Of a DNA stretch of 64,000 nucleotides, positions 17,158 through 25,289 are shown piece by piece (positions within the stretch are counted from its first letter, which is position 1; each line of letters starts with the position of its first letter). The DNA is from Shewanella mesophila (lineage in GTDB: Bacteria > Pseudomonadota > Gammaproteobacteria > Enterobacterales > Shewanellaceae). Location of the stretch: assembly GCF_019457515.1 (NCBI RefSeq), contig NZ_CP080421.1:4092001-4156000 (forward strand). The letters are read 5' to 3'. A model generated the notes under the pieces. The model ran no database searches. It was not told the origin of the DNA and saw only the letters and a program-made list of their open reading frames with translations. A program made the position numbers and the translations under genes.

Positions 17158-19917
17158 TTACTTTCTTACCTCACCAATATTGATTGGAGTATTTGTTCTC
17201 GAAAACTTAAGCAACATATCCATCTCTTCTAACTGTTTATTTGAGAGAAGGAGTTCATCTTCATAAGAAACATAGACAGCAACTCTCTCACGCTTATCTA
17301 GCATGTAAACTTTCATGTCATTGCTTTCAATTCTTGATATGAAATCGAATATGTTGGAATCTTTGTGATACTCACCTAAATATCTGACTATATTATCGTT
17401 ATCAGGATAACCAGATATAACAATTGACTCGCCTAATCTTAATTCTGGGAAACAATAGTTAGTTCCGTAGTTGGTTTTATTTTGATAAATTTCCAACTCA
17501 CACACCAAATCATCAGCTTTTAATGTAAAAGGCTGTTCATCAAATACCGTAATATCGAAAACTCCTTCGTAAAGCTCATAAATATTCAAACAGCCCGCAC
17601 CGTCACACGTTAGGTTTGTAATCGGTGTATCAAAAATATCTTTAAAACCTGAGATAACTTTTTTGGTGATGCCCACACTGGTAGTTAACTGAATTACACC
17701 CGATGGATACGAATAACCCGAAGTGTAATCGCGACCACTGTTTTGAAGATCACCGACATCGGTATTCAGCTCAATCGCGTACTGTCGATAGTCATCCATT
17801 GGGATAACAGTCTGATAGTTATACATCGATACTTTCTTCAATTGGCCGTCGTTAACGGTTAAGTACGCTTTAAGCTTGTTGTCGTCATCTAAGTGCTGTC
17901 GAGCACCATTGCGCTGCAGGTCAACAATGCCATAACTACTGCTTTTATTTGCAGTCACATAACCTTTACCGTTGGCAAAGATCTGTGATGAATCAAAGCC
18001 TAGCGAAGCCCCTCTCTTGCCTTGTGTATCAGCCGTTACGAGCCCGTTAGCACGCAAGTAGTCGTTGCGATAATTGCCCGAGTAAGAAGCATCTACTCTG
18101 GTCGAGGAGTCAGAAACATTGTTATAAACATGACTTACTTCGCCGTAATCACTGTAGTTTTCTCCGTCGATGATGGACGACGCAGACAAGGTATTTCTGA
18201 TCGATGATACCTGTCGGTTATAGCCATGAACCGTTGAGCGATGAGAAATAGAATCTTGTGGGCTCAAATTGATCGTCACCGACAAAGTTCCATCAAATTT
18301 ATCTAGCTCAAAGCCGTCGTCCAAAGAATTGGTTGTGTAACCCAGATTGAAGTCAATGCGGACATAGTTATTAATCCGACGTCCCAAGCCGAATGAGAAG
18401 TTATAGTTTTCATAGTTAATCGACGTTACATCACTTTGGTTAAAATTATACGCACCGCTTAACCTCGCTTGACCCAAGTTAAACAACTTAAATGAGCTAC
18501 CTATATAGGCACGTTTAAAATTACCATAACCGTACAGCGTTGACGCCAAGTTACTATCACTACCTCCTTTATATTCTTGGAAAGAGGTGGTTAATAAGCC
18601 CAAATCCAACGTAGTATTAAAATAGGTTTCGCCACTGTTGGCATAGTTATACGTTGACTCAAGAGACAGGTCCCAAGGTAGATCGAATGCTAAGCCCGCC
18701 GTCGTAATTACTCCTAAGTCACTGCCAGTAACACCTAGCCCTAAAAGGGTTGAATTGTGTATCTTTAAACTTGTCAGTCCACGCGCAAACATCAACTCGT
18801 CTTCTTGCTCTTTATCGATGATATTTTTGCTTTCAAGCTGTCCGACAGAAAACAGAAAGTCATAATCGTTCAGCGCCAAATTGTCAGAACGTTTGTTATA
18901 GACAGTATGCGCTTCACTTAACAGTACGCTATCGTTATTACGAATTTCTAAAATGACATCGTAAATACCGTATGGCAGCTCAGAGTAAGAAATAAACTGC
19001 TGACCAGGGGCCGAGTTTCGGTTCAATAGTATTCGACCATTATCGGCATCTTTGACGATCAAACGGCCAACCGATGGGGAAAAGAAATAGAGTTGTTTGT
19101 TTTCGTTCTTCTTACCCAATAACAGATTGTCTGATGAACCGAAATTTATGGTTCGCTCGGTTACACCATTCAGTGTTGAACCTTCACGTAAGAAACCTGT
19201 ACTGTTCATCGACTCATGCCCAATAAACTGCCCGACTCGTAAGCTGTATTGGTCAAAATCGAGATGGTACGCAAGCTTGTACACGTCGAAATCATCGCTA
19301 TAGCTCTGGTACTGCACCTCACTATGGATGTAACCGTAGCTCAACCCAACCATCAACTCATCGTTGATGCTGTAGTTGAAGTCAGAACTATCATATTTAT
19401 CTAAATCAATAGAAAAATGGTTAATAATAGCTGGGTTATCTTTTTTGGTTTGTTGGTATTTCCCATCGACTTTAGATTCGACTTGATTGACTAAGTTAGC
19501 GCTAACAAAAAGCAATAGTCGTTTATTGTCGTAGTCCAAAACCAGCGCATAATCTTCGCTGGCTGGAACCAACACACATTTGGACAGTTCCCTCTCTTTG
19601 CACTCATTATTTCTAACCGTGACGCCACCTTTTAAATCGGCTAGAATTTTTGCGGCGTACTGAGGCTTCAGATTATTGCCTAATAATATGCCGTTTAGTT
19701 TTGCACTTTCGCTAGAATCGTCGCTTAGCTTTACCCTATCGTAGGCAACCAGCAGAACCACATCACGATAGTCGCCATTTAACTGCTTTAGCTGTAGCTT
19801 TTGTTTTTGGTATGCAAAGAAATCTTCAAAACCTTCGGGAACATTCACTCCCATTGAAAAAGCGCTAGACGAGATGCTCAAAGAGATCCAGATTAATAAG
19901 TTGCATACACCTTTCAT
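17158..19917 (-). CDS. CS1-type outer-membrane pilus usher (CfaC/TcfC-like)
   Basis: A 919-residue outer-membrane usher. After a signal peptide (about residues 1-21) comes VNVPEGFEDFFAYQKQKLQL, a start characteristic of class 5 ushers. A plug/N-terminal region, a long beta-barrel (many alternating strands, e.g. YSLRVGQFIGHESMNSTGFL) and a C-terminal periplasmic part with four cysteines (CDGAGC, CELEIY, NYCFPEL) follow. The P-E-G-F and D-L-x-G-x-V-x-V signatures separate it from FimD-type ushers. It starts inside the stop of the minor pilin (ATGA-type overlap), so the two are translationally coupled. It secretes the pilus through the outer membrane. Confidence 0.82.
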   Translation of the reverse strand: MKGVCNLLIWISLSISSSAFSMGVNVPEGFEDFFAYQKQKLQLKQLNGDYRDVVLLVAYDRVKLSDDSSESAKLNGILLGNNLKPQYAAKILADLKGGVTVRNNECKERELSKCVLVPASEDYALVLDYDNKRLLLFVSANLVNQVESKVDGKYQQTKKDNPAIINHFSIDLDKYDSSDFNYSINDELMVGLSYGYIHSEVQYQSYSDDFDVYKLAYHLDFDQYSLRVGQFIGHESMNSTGFLREGSTLNGVTERTINFGSSDNLLLGKKNENKQLYFFSPSVGRLIVKDADNGRILLNRNSAPGQQFISYSELPYGIYDVILEIRNNDSVLLSEAHTVYNKRSDNLALNDYDFLFSVGQLESKNIIDKEQEDELMFARGLTSLKIHNSTLLGLGVTGSDLGVITTAGLAFDLPWDLSLESTYNYANSGETYFNTTLDLGLLTTSFQEYKGGSDSNLASTLYGYGNFKRAYIGSSFKLFNLGQARLSGAYNFNQSDVTSINYENYNFSFGLGRRINNYVRIDFNLGYTTNSLDDGFELDKFDGTLSVTINLSPQDSISHRSTVHGYNRQVSSIRNTLSASSIIDGENYSDYGEVSHVYNNVSDSSTRVDASYSGNYRNDYLRANGLVTADTQGKRGASLGFDSSQIFANGKGYVTANKSSSYGIVDLQRNGARQHLDDDNKLKAYLTVNDGQLKKVSMYNYQTVIPMDDYRQYAIELNTDVGDLQNSGRDYTSGYSYPSGVIQLTTSVGITKKVISGFKDIFDTPITNLTCDGAGCLNIYELYEGVFDITVFDEQPFTLKADDLVCELEIYQNKTNYGTNYCFPELRLGESIVISGYPDNDNIVRYLGEYHKDSNIFDFISRIESNDMKVYMLDKRERVAVYVSYEDELLLSNKQLEEMDMLLKFSRTNTPINIGEVRK

Positions 19918-20459
19918 AAATCATACCTAAAGCCCACCACAAACGAGCCATTACAACTCCTAACGTCCTCGTCACCTATGGCCTTGAACTTAAGCATCAG
20001 ATCATGGGTAAGTACGCTATTTGCTGAATCAAATTGTGTGTCTGAGTAAGTATTCGCTTCACCAATCATCATTGGCTCCACTTTGTTATCGATATGAACG
20101 TTGGCGATACTCTCATAGCCATCCAGCTTATTTTCGGTCTCTGGCCGTAGTGATGAGTAGCAACTCGAGACGTTATTTATCAGGAATAACTGGTAGCCTA
20201 TTACTTCTAGTTCTGAATCGAATGTATAGACAGCAGATTCAACCGTGAGTTTGACTGGCTTATTTGCAAATGAGCTGATAGCTGGGTCATAAGCCAACGT
20301 GATGGAACTAGGATCGAGTTTTAAACTGACCGTATCCGCCAACATATCTGAACGGTCTATATTGGTCGACACCTGAAACGTATGACTTTTGTAATCAGCT
20401 GCGGTACTTGGAACTATCAAACCCAACAGCAATGCAATGCTACAGACAATAACTCTCAC
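19914..20459 (-). CDS. CS1-type pilin, CfaB-like subunit
   Basis: A 181-residue subunit with signal peptide MRVIVCSIALLLGLIVPSTA. The mature part begins ADYKSHTFQVSTNIDRSDML and contains LDPSSITLAYDPAISSFAN. This parallels the CfaB/CS1 pilin pattern V-x-A-S-V-D-P ... V-x-L-x-Y-x-P-A-x-x-S-F. It ends GSFVVGFRYDL; the penultimate aromatic-hydrophobic pattern suits donor-strand exchange. It has a Cys pair (SSCYSS, VRSCNGS). Probably a shaft or minor subunit, since a more abundant-looking, cysteine-free pilin lies upstream. Confidence 0.68.
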   Translation of the reverse strand: MRVIVCSIALLLGLIVPSTAADYKSHTFQVSTNIDRSDMLADTVSLKLDPSSITLAYDPAISSFANKPVKLTVESAVYTFDSELEVIGYQLFLINNVSSCYSSLRPETENKLDGYESIANVHIDNKVEPMMIGEANTYSDTQFDSANSVLTHDLMLKFKAIGDEDVRSCNGSFVVGFRYDL

Positions 20460-20484
20460 GTGATACTTCCTAGCTCAGTGATTA

Positions 20485-20509
20485 GGGGCAACCTAGATAG
20501 CACTGCCCC
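20485..20509 (-). promoter_or_regulatory. Hairpin between the first pilin and the downstream pilus genes
   Basis: GGGGCA (20485-20490) pairs with TGCCCC (20504-20509). It lies in the 65-base gap after the first pilin gene without a strong T-tract. Such a hairpin could protect or partly terminate the message so that the pilin exceeds the usher. This is inference from position. Confidence 0.35.
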
Positions 20510-20524
20510 AACTCGACTTCTAAA

Positions 20525-21106
20525 TTAAAGCTCTGAAGCCACTACCGTTACTGATAGTGCAGCATCTTGACCCGTGTATGCATCAATCGCACTTGTGTCA
20601 GAAGTAGAAACTGCATTTAGAAGCAGGATATCGCCAGTATGAGCAGCAATTTGAGTAACACCAGTTGAAGAAACTGTTGCTAGTTGAGTACCATCATTCT
20701 GTACTGACCACTCGATACCTGTAACAGGCGTACCGTTTGCATAGAAAGCAACATCAGCAATGGTCCACTCGATAGAACGTGCTTCTGTACCACCTTGACC
20801 GTCATCACGTTCAGTAGTAGAAACCAGTTCCCCAACGACTGGAGCAGCCGCAGTCCCCGTGTTATCACGCGCTTCAAGTTGAATGTTTGGAGCTACGATT
20901 GCGCCGTCTTGTGCACGCATTAGCTGACCGATAGGCGTTACCAACGCACCATCCTCACCCGTAATCACAAAGCTGCCAGATTGGATAACACCAGGGACAA
21001 CTCCCTGCCAGTTAGCAGTTGCAGTTGCAGTATCTCCTGCTGCCGCATTTACGCCTTGAGCCACCAATGCTATTGCGCACGCAAAAAATAGTTTGTTTAA
21101 TTTCAT
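20525..21106 (-). CDS. Probable major pilin of the class 5 pilus operon
   Basis: A 193-residue secreted protein, first gene of the operon. Signal peptide MKLNKLFFACAIALVAQGVNAA precedes a mature start GDTATATANWQGVVPGV. It has no cysteine in the mature chain, is rich in Ala, Thr, Val and Gly, and ends LSVTVVASEL. The A-T-A-x-W-x-x-x-x-P opening recalls EcpA-like and other alpha-type pilins, but the resemblance is limited to composition and layout. GC content is higher than in neighbouring operon genes, which suits a highly expressed gene. A purine-rich site precedes the ATG. Confidence 0.6.
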   Translation of the reverse strand: MKLNKLFFACAIALVAQGVNAAAGDTATATANWQGVVPGVIQSGSFVITGEDGALVTPIGQLMRAQDGAIVAPNIQLEARDNTGTAAAPVVGELVSTTERDDGQGGTEARSIEWTIADVAFYANGTPVTGIEWSVQNDGTQLATVSSTGVTQIAAHTGDILLLNAVSTSDTSAIDAYTGQDAALSVTVVASEL

Positions 21107-21674
21107 TCTCTTTACCTCTTGATTATTATTCGAAACAATAAAACGTTAAAGAATCTGCAATATATTCCCACGTCTATAGCAACAACTCGGTATTCTATCT
21201 ATTTTCTACAACCAGCAATTAGCAGATCAAAAAAATTTAAATCAACAGCGCTAACTTCACGCTGGAGATAAAAATTAATCTAAAGATACAAATTAGAGTA
21301 AAAAGCAAATAAATTAAAAGCACTGCAACAATAAATAAACATCAATACACCAACAAATTCGACTGCATATTTATTTAAGTCACACCGACACTAACAACCA
21401 TACTGACAACAAAAAAACCTCTACCCAGGGCTAAATGGAGATGGATTTAATTCCTATTTGTCATCAAAGATCGTGGCGTAAGGTTTTTCCTATTTTATAA
21501 ATCACTAATTTCAAACAAAGAATAGGAGAGGCAGACCAATTATATTTTTATATTTTTTGTGGTTAATCAATGACGCCTTAGCACCTCTCAAGAGAACGCT
21601 GCACGGATGCTAATGACAAGAGGAGAAGCCGGGCTTAATATGTTTTTAAATTTAACTTATGTGCAAGGTCGCAA
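21107..21674. promoter_or_regulatory. Long AT-rich divergent control region of the pilus island
   Basis: About 570 bases without a supported gene, between the pilin and the divergent small ORF/EAL gene. The strongly AT-rich sequence with long A and T runs suggests curved, H-NS-type silenced DNA. Separated CCTATT/AATAGG arms lie around 21490-21530. It must contain the pilus promoter and probably that of the EAL unit, but I cannot place them firmly. Confidence 0.45.
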
Positions 21675-21857
21675 ATGATTTTAGAGCCTATTCCCTTTAA
21701 GTTAGTAGAAACATGGTTTTGGATGGCATTCTCTTGCAAGGCGTCAGCCATCAACAAGGCTGGTAAAGTCAATATAGAGACACACTTTGGTAGCGTCAAA
21801 GGGGCTTTAGATAAACACCCTGCTTTACAGCAGTATGCTCATCAAACTAATCAATAA
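21675..21857 (+). CDS. Hypothetical 60-residue protein upstream of the EAL gene
   Basis: Starts at ATG 21675 with AAGG 7 bases upstream and ends 36 bases before the EAL-like gene, in the same orientation. The product begins MILEPIPFKLVETWFWMAF and ends ALQQYAHQTNQ. The W-F-W-M-A-F-S-C stretch is hydrophobic, but there is no certain membrane helix. I recognise no family. The ribosome binding site and the position favour a real gene; the length and unfamiliar sequence argue for caution. It could be the first gene of a two-gene unit. Confidence 0.4.
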   Translation: MILEPIPFKLVETWFWMAFSCKASAINKAGKVNIETHFGSVKGALDKHPALQQYAHQTNQ

Positions 21858-21893
21858 GATTACTCGCTAGATAGAAATACTAAAGGTTTGTTT

Positions 21894-22697
21894 ATGAATA
21901 ATTGTTACATTCTGAAGTCGAGTTTTTATGAGCCCACGAGAAATCTAGCCGTTGAGTTGCGATTTAAATACCAAAATATTTTCAGCACGAAAGTCAGCTA
22001 CACTAATAACATTGCGGATAAACAAGGAAGTATTCTAGGGGCAGAGCTCCTTCTGGATTTTAACTTTCTATCAGAGCGTGGGGCTTCGCATGCTGAAGTG
22101 AATGACATTATTGTTCTAGGAGAAGCCGCTAACGGCGCTATAGACTGTGCATCACAATTTACACGATTTACTAATAAGAAGGTTATTTTTATTAACCTTG
22201 AACGTAGTAATCTGTGTGATGTAAAAATTTTAAGGAGAGTGGTTACTTTAAATGAAAGCCTTAACCTTGTTGGTGTTAAGTTAGTTGTCGAAATAACTGA
22301 AAGAAATTATTGTGGAAGATGCTGCCGTATCGTCCAGGGTTTAACTTACCTAAAATCTTGTGATATTAAATTAGCCTGTGATGATTATAATTTTATAGGG
22401 CATGAGCTAGGTGCATACGACACGGAACTTTTACTTTTTTATGATTACATTAAATTGGAAATGCCTGTTGGCGAAGCAGATGTTAACAGGATGAATGAGT
22501 TTATTGAATATTACGGCACCGATAAGAAAATAATTTTAGAGAAGATTGAGGTAAATGAGCAACTCAACAATGTTAGTTTAGACAATGTTTGGGGCTTGCA
22601 AGGTTTTGCTTACTGTAAAGGAATATGTTTACCCAAAAATTTACAGATTAATCTCGCACACGCACCAACAAATAGCAAAAACTATGTAGTGATGTGA
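21894..22697 (+). CDS. Degenerate EAL-domain protein, probably non-catalytic
   Basis: A 267-residue protein made almost only of an EAL-like fold. Reading along: GAELLLDFN stands where active enzymes have E-A/V-L. VVEITER near 130 is intact. LACDDYNFIG near 160 replaces D-D-F-G-x-G. YDYIKLEMPVG near 185 replaces D-x-I/V-K-I-D. KIILEKIEVNEQ and LQGFAYCKG correspond to the late E-x-V-E and Q-G-Y motifs. Loss of several metal ligands suggests c-di-GMP binding or protein binding without hydrolysis, as in YdiV-like regulators. The ATG at 21894 has AAAGG upstream. Being divergent from the pilin gene, it may control piliation. Confidence 0.72.
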   Translation: MNNCYILKSSFYEPTRNLAVELRFKYQNIFSTKVSYTNNIADKQGSILGAELLLDFNFLSERGASHAEVNDIIVLGEAANGAIDCASQFTRFTNKKVIFINLERSNLCDVKILRRVVTLNESLNLVGVKLVVEITERNYCGRCCRIVQGLTYLKSCDIKLACDDYNFIGHELGAYDTELLLFYDYIKLEMPVGEADVNRMNEFIEYYGTDKKIILEKIEVNEQLNNVSLDNVWGLQGFAYCKGICLPKNLQINLAHAPTNSKNYVVM

Positions 22698-22714
22698 TGG
22701 ACACCTCAGCACCT

Positions 22715-22739
22715 AAGCTTGCATTATAATGCCAAGCTT
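22715..22739. repeat. Long imperfect palindrome after the EAL gene
   Basis: AAGCTTG-CATTA pairs with TAATG-c-CAAGCTT (12 bp with one bulge and no loop). No T-tract follows on either strand. It could be a protein-binding palindrome, or belong to the insertion-sequence debris that starts right after it. Confidence 0.4.
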
Positions 22740-22771
22740 GTAGCTGACAAATAGTCCAGGAGGTTTTCATC

Positions 22772-22858
22772 ATGGATATTAAAGTCATTGATATCGATTT
22801 AGCCAAAAATGTTTTTCAAGTTTGTGTTTGTCTTATGGATAACTCAATCATGAACTAG
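22772..22858 (+). pseudogene. IS110-family transposase, 5' remnant
   Basis: A 28-codon frame starting MDIKVIDIDLAKNVFQVCV behind a perfect AGGAGG site. This is the standard N-terminus of IS110-family transposases (K-V-I-G-I-D-L-A-K-x-x-F-Q-V, including the first catalytic Asp). It then loses similarity and ends at TAG, and the other 300 or so residues are absent. The element has been cut, leaving only its promoter-proximal end. Confidence 0.8.
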
Positions 22859-22883
22859 TTTAATTGAGCAGAACATTTTTGTC

Positions 22884-22981
22884 GCTAGAAGCATAAGCTG
22901 ACATAGTCTGCTTCTAGCTTTCAATCACTTAGCACAAAGGTGTAACCATAACCTGACATAAAATATAACCATAAGCTGACA
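22884..22981. repeat. Short repeated motifs resembling an IS21-like terminus
   Basis: TAACCATAACCTGACA (22943-22958) and TAACCATAAGCTGACA (22966-22981) are 15/16 identical and 23 bases apart. A shorter copy CATAAGCTGACAT lies at 22892-22904, inside the loop of a perfect 10-bp hairpin (GCTAGAAGCA/TGCTTCTAGC, 22884-22918). Several copies of a 16-18 bp motif are what IS21-family ends carry. No IstA/IstB coding remnant is visible, so the family assignment is a guess. Confidence 0.45.
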
Positions 22982-23131
22982 AACAAGAGTAGCCTTTTTC
23001 AGGCCATAGTTATGACATGTACTTTTACAACATCCGGATATTTTAAGAATCACTGACAACGCTACATAACGATTGGCAAGAAATAACACCGATCAAGTAC
23101 ACCAGTTGGTAAGCCCCTAGTTTCTTAGACA

Positions 23132-23899
23132 CTACTCGCTTTTCATTGCCGCTTTAACATAGACATCGAAGCGGTTTTTCTTGGTGGCAATAACTGTGCT
23201 GGGTTTAACACCATCTAAATCTTCGGCGTAATCGGGACGCTTAACGACCACACGCTTGGTGGCTAAGGCCATTGCGGGAGCGAGCAGCCCATCAGCGTCG
23301 AGATCGGCACCGACCAAGGATTGGAATACGCGCATCTCTTTTTTAACTAGTGCAGATTTTTCACGGTGGGGATACATGGGATCTAGGTACACCACATCGA
23401 TTTCGGTACCAGAGGTGTTGGCGGCATCGGCTAATGCATTAAGGCTTGAACCATGAAACAGACTCATACGCGCTTGCATCCACTGACCGATCTCGGCATC
23501 AAGATAGGCACGGCGCAGACCATCTTCTAATAGCGCGGCTACCACAGGGTGACGTTCGACCATGATCACCTTGCAGCCTAAGCTTGCCAATACAAAGGCA
23601 TCGCGTCCTAGACCTGCGGTGCCGTCAACAACGGTCGGCGTAACGGCTTGCTTAAGGCCAACAGCTTTGGCAATTGACTGGCCTCGGCCACCACCAAACT
23701 TGCGTCGATGGGCCACGGCACCACCGATAAAGTCGACATTAATACCGGCCAGTTTAGGTTCATCACGTTTATATAAACTCAGGGTATTTTGTTCAAAGCG
23801 CAGTTCGAAAAGGGCATCTTGATCCCACTTAAGGCCCCAACGTTCACTCACCTCAACCAATGTTGGGTACTGACAATTAAAAAAGATAGCTGTTTGCAA
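23132..23899 (-). CDS. rsmJ: 16S rRNA m2G1516 methyltransferase RsmJ
   Basis: A 255-residue SAM-dependent methyltransferase that modifies G1516 of 16S rRNA. Visible family features are KRDEPKLAGINVDFIGGAVAHRRKFGGGRGQ in the first third, the SAM motif VVDGTAGLGRDAFVLASLG near residue 100, ERHPVVAALLEDGL, and the catalytic-type VYLDPMYPHREKSALVKKEM near 175. The frame is open to 24022. I prefer the TTG at 23899 (AAGG five bases upstream, product MQTAIFFNCQYPTL), because relatives start just before I-F-F-N-x-Q-Y-P. It is divergent from rlmJ. Confidence 0.9.
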   Translation of the reverse strand: MQTAIFFNCQYPTLVEVSERWGLKWDQDALFELRFEQNTLSLYKRDEPKLAGINVDFIGGAVAHRRKFGGGRGQSIAKAVGLKQAVTPTVVDGTAGLGRDAFVLASLGCKVIMVERHPVVAALLEDGLRRAYLDAEIGQWMQARMSLFHGSSLNALADAANTSGTEIDVVYLDPMYPHREKSALVKKEMRVFQSLVGADLDADGLLAPAMALATKRVVVKRPDYAEDLDGVKPSTVIATKKNRFDVYVKAAMKSE

Positions 23900-24076
23900 A
23901 ATACCTTGACCACAATTGAATAAAATCACTGCGCCATTATGCCAAAAGCAGTCGGTGCTGAACATCTGATTTATTGGTGTCACGGGGAGGCTTTTGCACT
24001 CAGCGGTTTTACCTCGTCGCACTTACCCCCTATAATCGCCGTATTCAGGCAATTGCCCTCGACCATTGGACACCCC

Positions 24077-24916
24077 ATGTTAAGTTATCGCCACGGCTAT
24101 CACGCCGGAAATTATGCCGATGTGCTCAAACACACAATCTTGTTGCAAACCATCCAACTCATGCACAAAAAAAATAAGCCGATGGTGTATATCGACACCC
24201 ATGCTGGTGCTGGCGGCTACGCCTTGTCAGATGAATTTGCCCAGAAGACCGGGGAATATTTAGAGGGCGTCGCCAAGCTGTGGGACAAAACAGATCTGCC
24301 TGAAGCTTTGAGTCAGTACATTGCAGACGTCAAGCATTTTAATAGCACAGATGAGCTTGAGTTATACCCAGGCTCACCCGCTTTTGTCGACATGAACCTG
24401 CGTGATAACGACCGTATGGTGCTGCACGAACTGCATGGCGCCGATCATCTGTTGCTGGACGAGCAACTGGGTGGCGATAAAAAGATTAAGGTAATTAAAG
24501 GCGACGGCTTAAAGGGGCTTATTGCTGCAGTGCCGCCACTAGAGCGTCGTGGCGTCATATTGGTCGACCCAAGCTATGAGATGAAAACCGATTACCAAGA
24601 GGTTGCCAAGGCGGTTATTCAGGCCCATAAGCGCTTCTCCACTGGGGTATATATGATCTGGTATCCAGTGGTTAATCGTGCGCAAACAGAGTCAATGTTT
24701 GAGCTATTAAAGCAAAGCGGCATTCGTCGTCAGTTACGCATCGAACAAGCCATTAAAGCCGACAGTGATGAGTTTGGCATGACCGCGGCTGGCTTATGGG
24801 TCATTAACCCACCTTGGCAGCTCGATGAGATTGCACAAACCACATTAGATTATCTTGGCCCACTGCTCAACCAAGGTGGTGGCTCGACTCAGGTGACATG
24901 GGAAGTGAGCGAATAG
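24077..24916 (+). CDS. rlmJ: 23S rRNA m6A2030 methyltransferase RlmJ
   Basis: A 279-residue enzyme, nearly identical in length to E. coli RlmJ, which methylates A2030 of 23S rRNA. It starts MLSYRHGYHAGNYADVLKHT, as the family does. The SAM site is YIDTHAGAGGYALS near residue 40, KVIKGDGLKGL lies in the middle, and the catalytic DPSY motif is in VILVDPSYEMKTDY near 170. A longer frame to 23939 exists, but the ATG at 24077 is the conserved start. It is separated from rsmJ by a 177-base divergent promoter region. Confidence 0.94.
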   Translation: MLSYRHGYHAGNYADVLKHTILLQTIQLMHKKNKPMVYIDTHAGAGGYALSDEFAQKTGEYLEGVAKLWDKTDLPEALSQYIADVKHFNSTDELELYPGSPAFVDMNLRDNDRMVLHELHGADHLLLDEQLGGDKKIKVIKGDGLKGLIAAVPPLERRGVILVDPSYEMKTDYQEVAKAVIQAHKRFSTGVYMIWYPVVNRAQTESMFELLKQSGIRRQLRIEQAIKADSDEFGMTAAGLWVINPPWQLDEIAQTTLDYLGPLLNQGGGSTQVTWEVSE

Positions 24917-24920
24917 GCCG

Positions 24921-25283
24921 CTAAAAAAATGCCTCGCAGGGGGTGCCTTGGTGATAGATCACCTGCCAACGCTCTCCCTCAAGCTTCCACAAGGATGTTC
25001 GCAATGAATAGCGTTTATCCAGCTCGTTGACGGGTTTAAAGCTAGCGCGATAGGTTAATTGAGCTAAGTCATGGCTCAATAAGCGATAATTAATATCAAA
25101 CACATTAAATGTCGGCGCTTTCTGTTGTGGTAAGAGCAGTAACACTTCCGCTTTACCAAAGCTAACGCCAGAAGTACCAACCTCAATAAATTCATTATGA
25201 ACAAGCTGTTGGAGTGCCGAAACGCTGGTGCGTACCTCTGGGGTTAATAGTGCAAGCTCTAACTCAATAATGGTTTGTCTCAT
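24921..25283 (-). CDS. DUF4440 / NTF2-like protein
   Basis: A 120-residue cytoplasmic protein with the cone-shaped NTF2-like pattern: LELALLTPEVR, LVHNEFIEVGTSGVSFGKAEVL, LAQLTYRASF, SLRTSLWKLEGERWQVIYHQGTP. This W-x-x-x-x-x-W-Q-(V/I)-x-(Y/F)-H-Q-x-T end is typical of DUF4440. No function is known. It is the last gene of the lemA operon, 6 bases after the transglycosylase, and lies back to back with the rlmJ stop codon. Confidence 0.8.
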   Translation of the reverse strand: MRQTIIELELALLTPEVRTSVSALQQLVHNEFIEVGTSGVSFGKAEVLLLLPQQKAPTFNVFDINYRLLSHDLAQLTYRASFKPVNELDKRYSLRTSLWKLEGERWQVIYHQGTPCEAFF

Positions 25284-25289
25284 CCGTGA

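Noticed and set aside
22943..22981. A small CRISPR array
   Set aside because: Only two or three copies of a 16-base motif with 7-base or irregular spacers and no cas genes; insertion-sequence ends explain it better.
23900..24022. Upstream extension of rsmJ to 24022
   Set aside because: Residues before the TTG at 23899 do not resemble RsmJ and would run toward the divergent rlmJ start.
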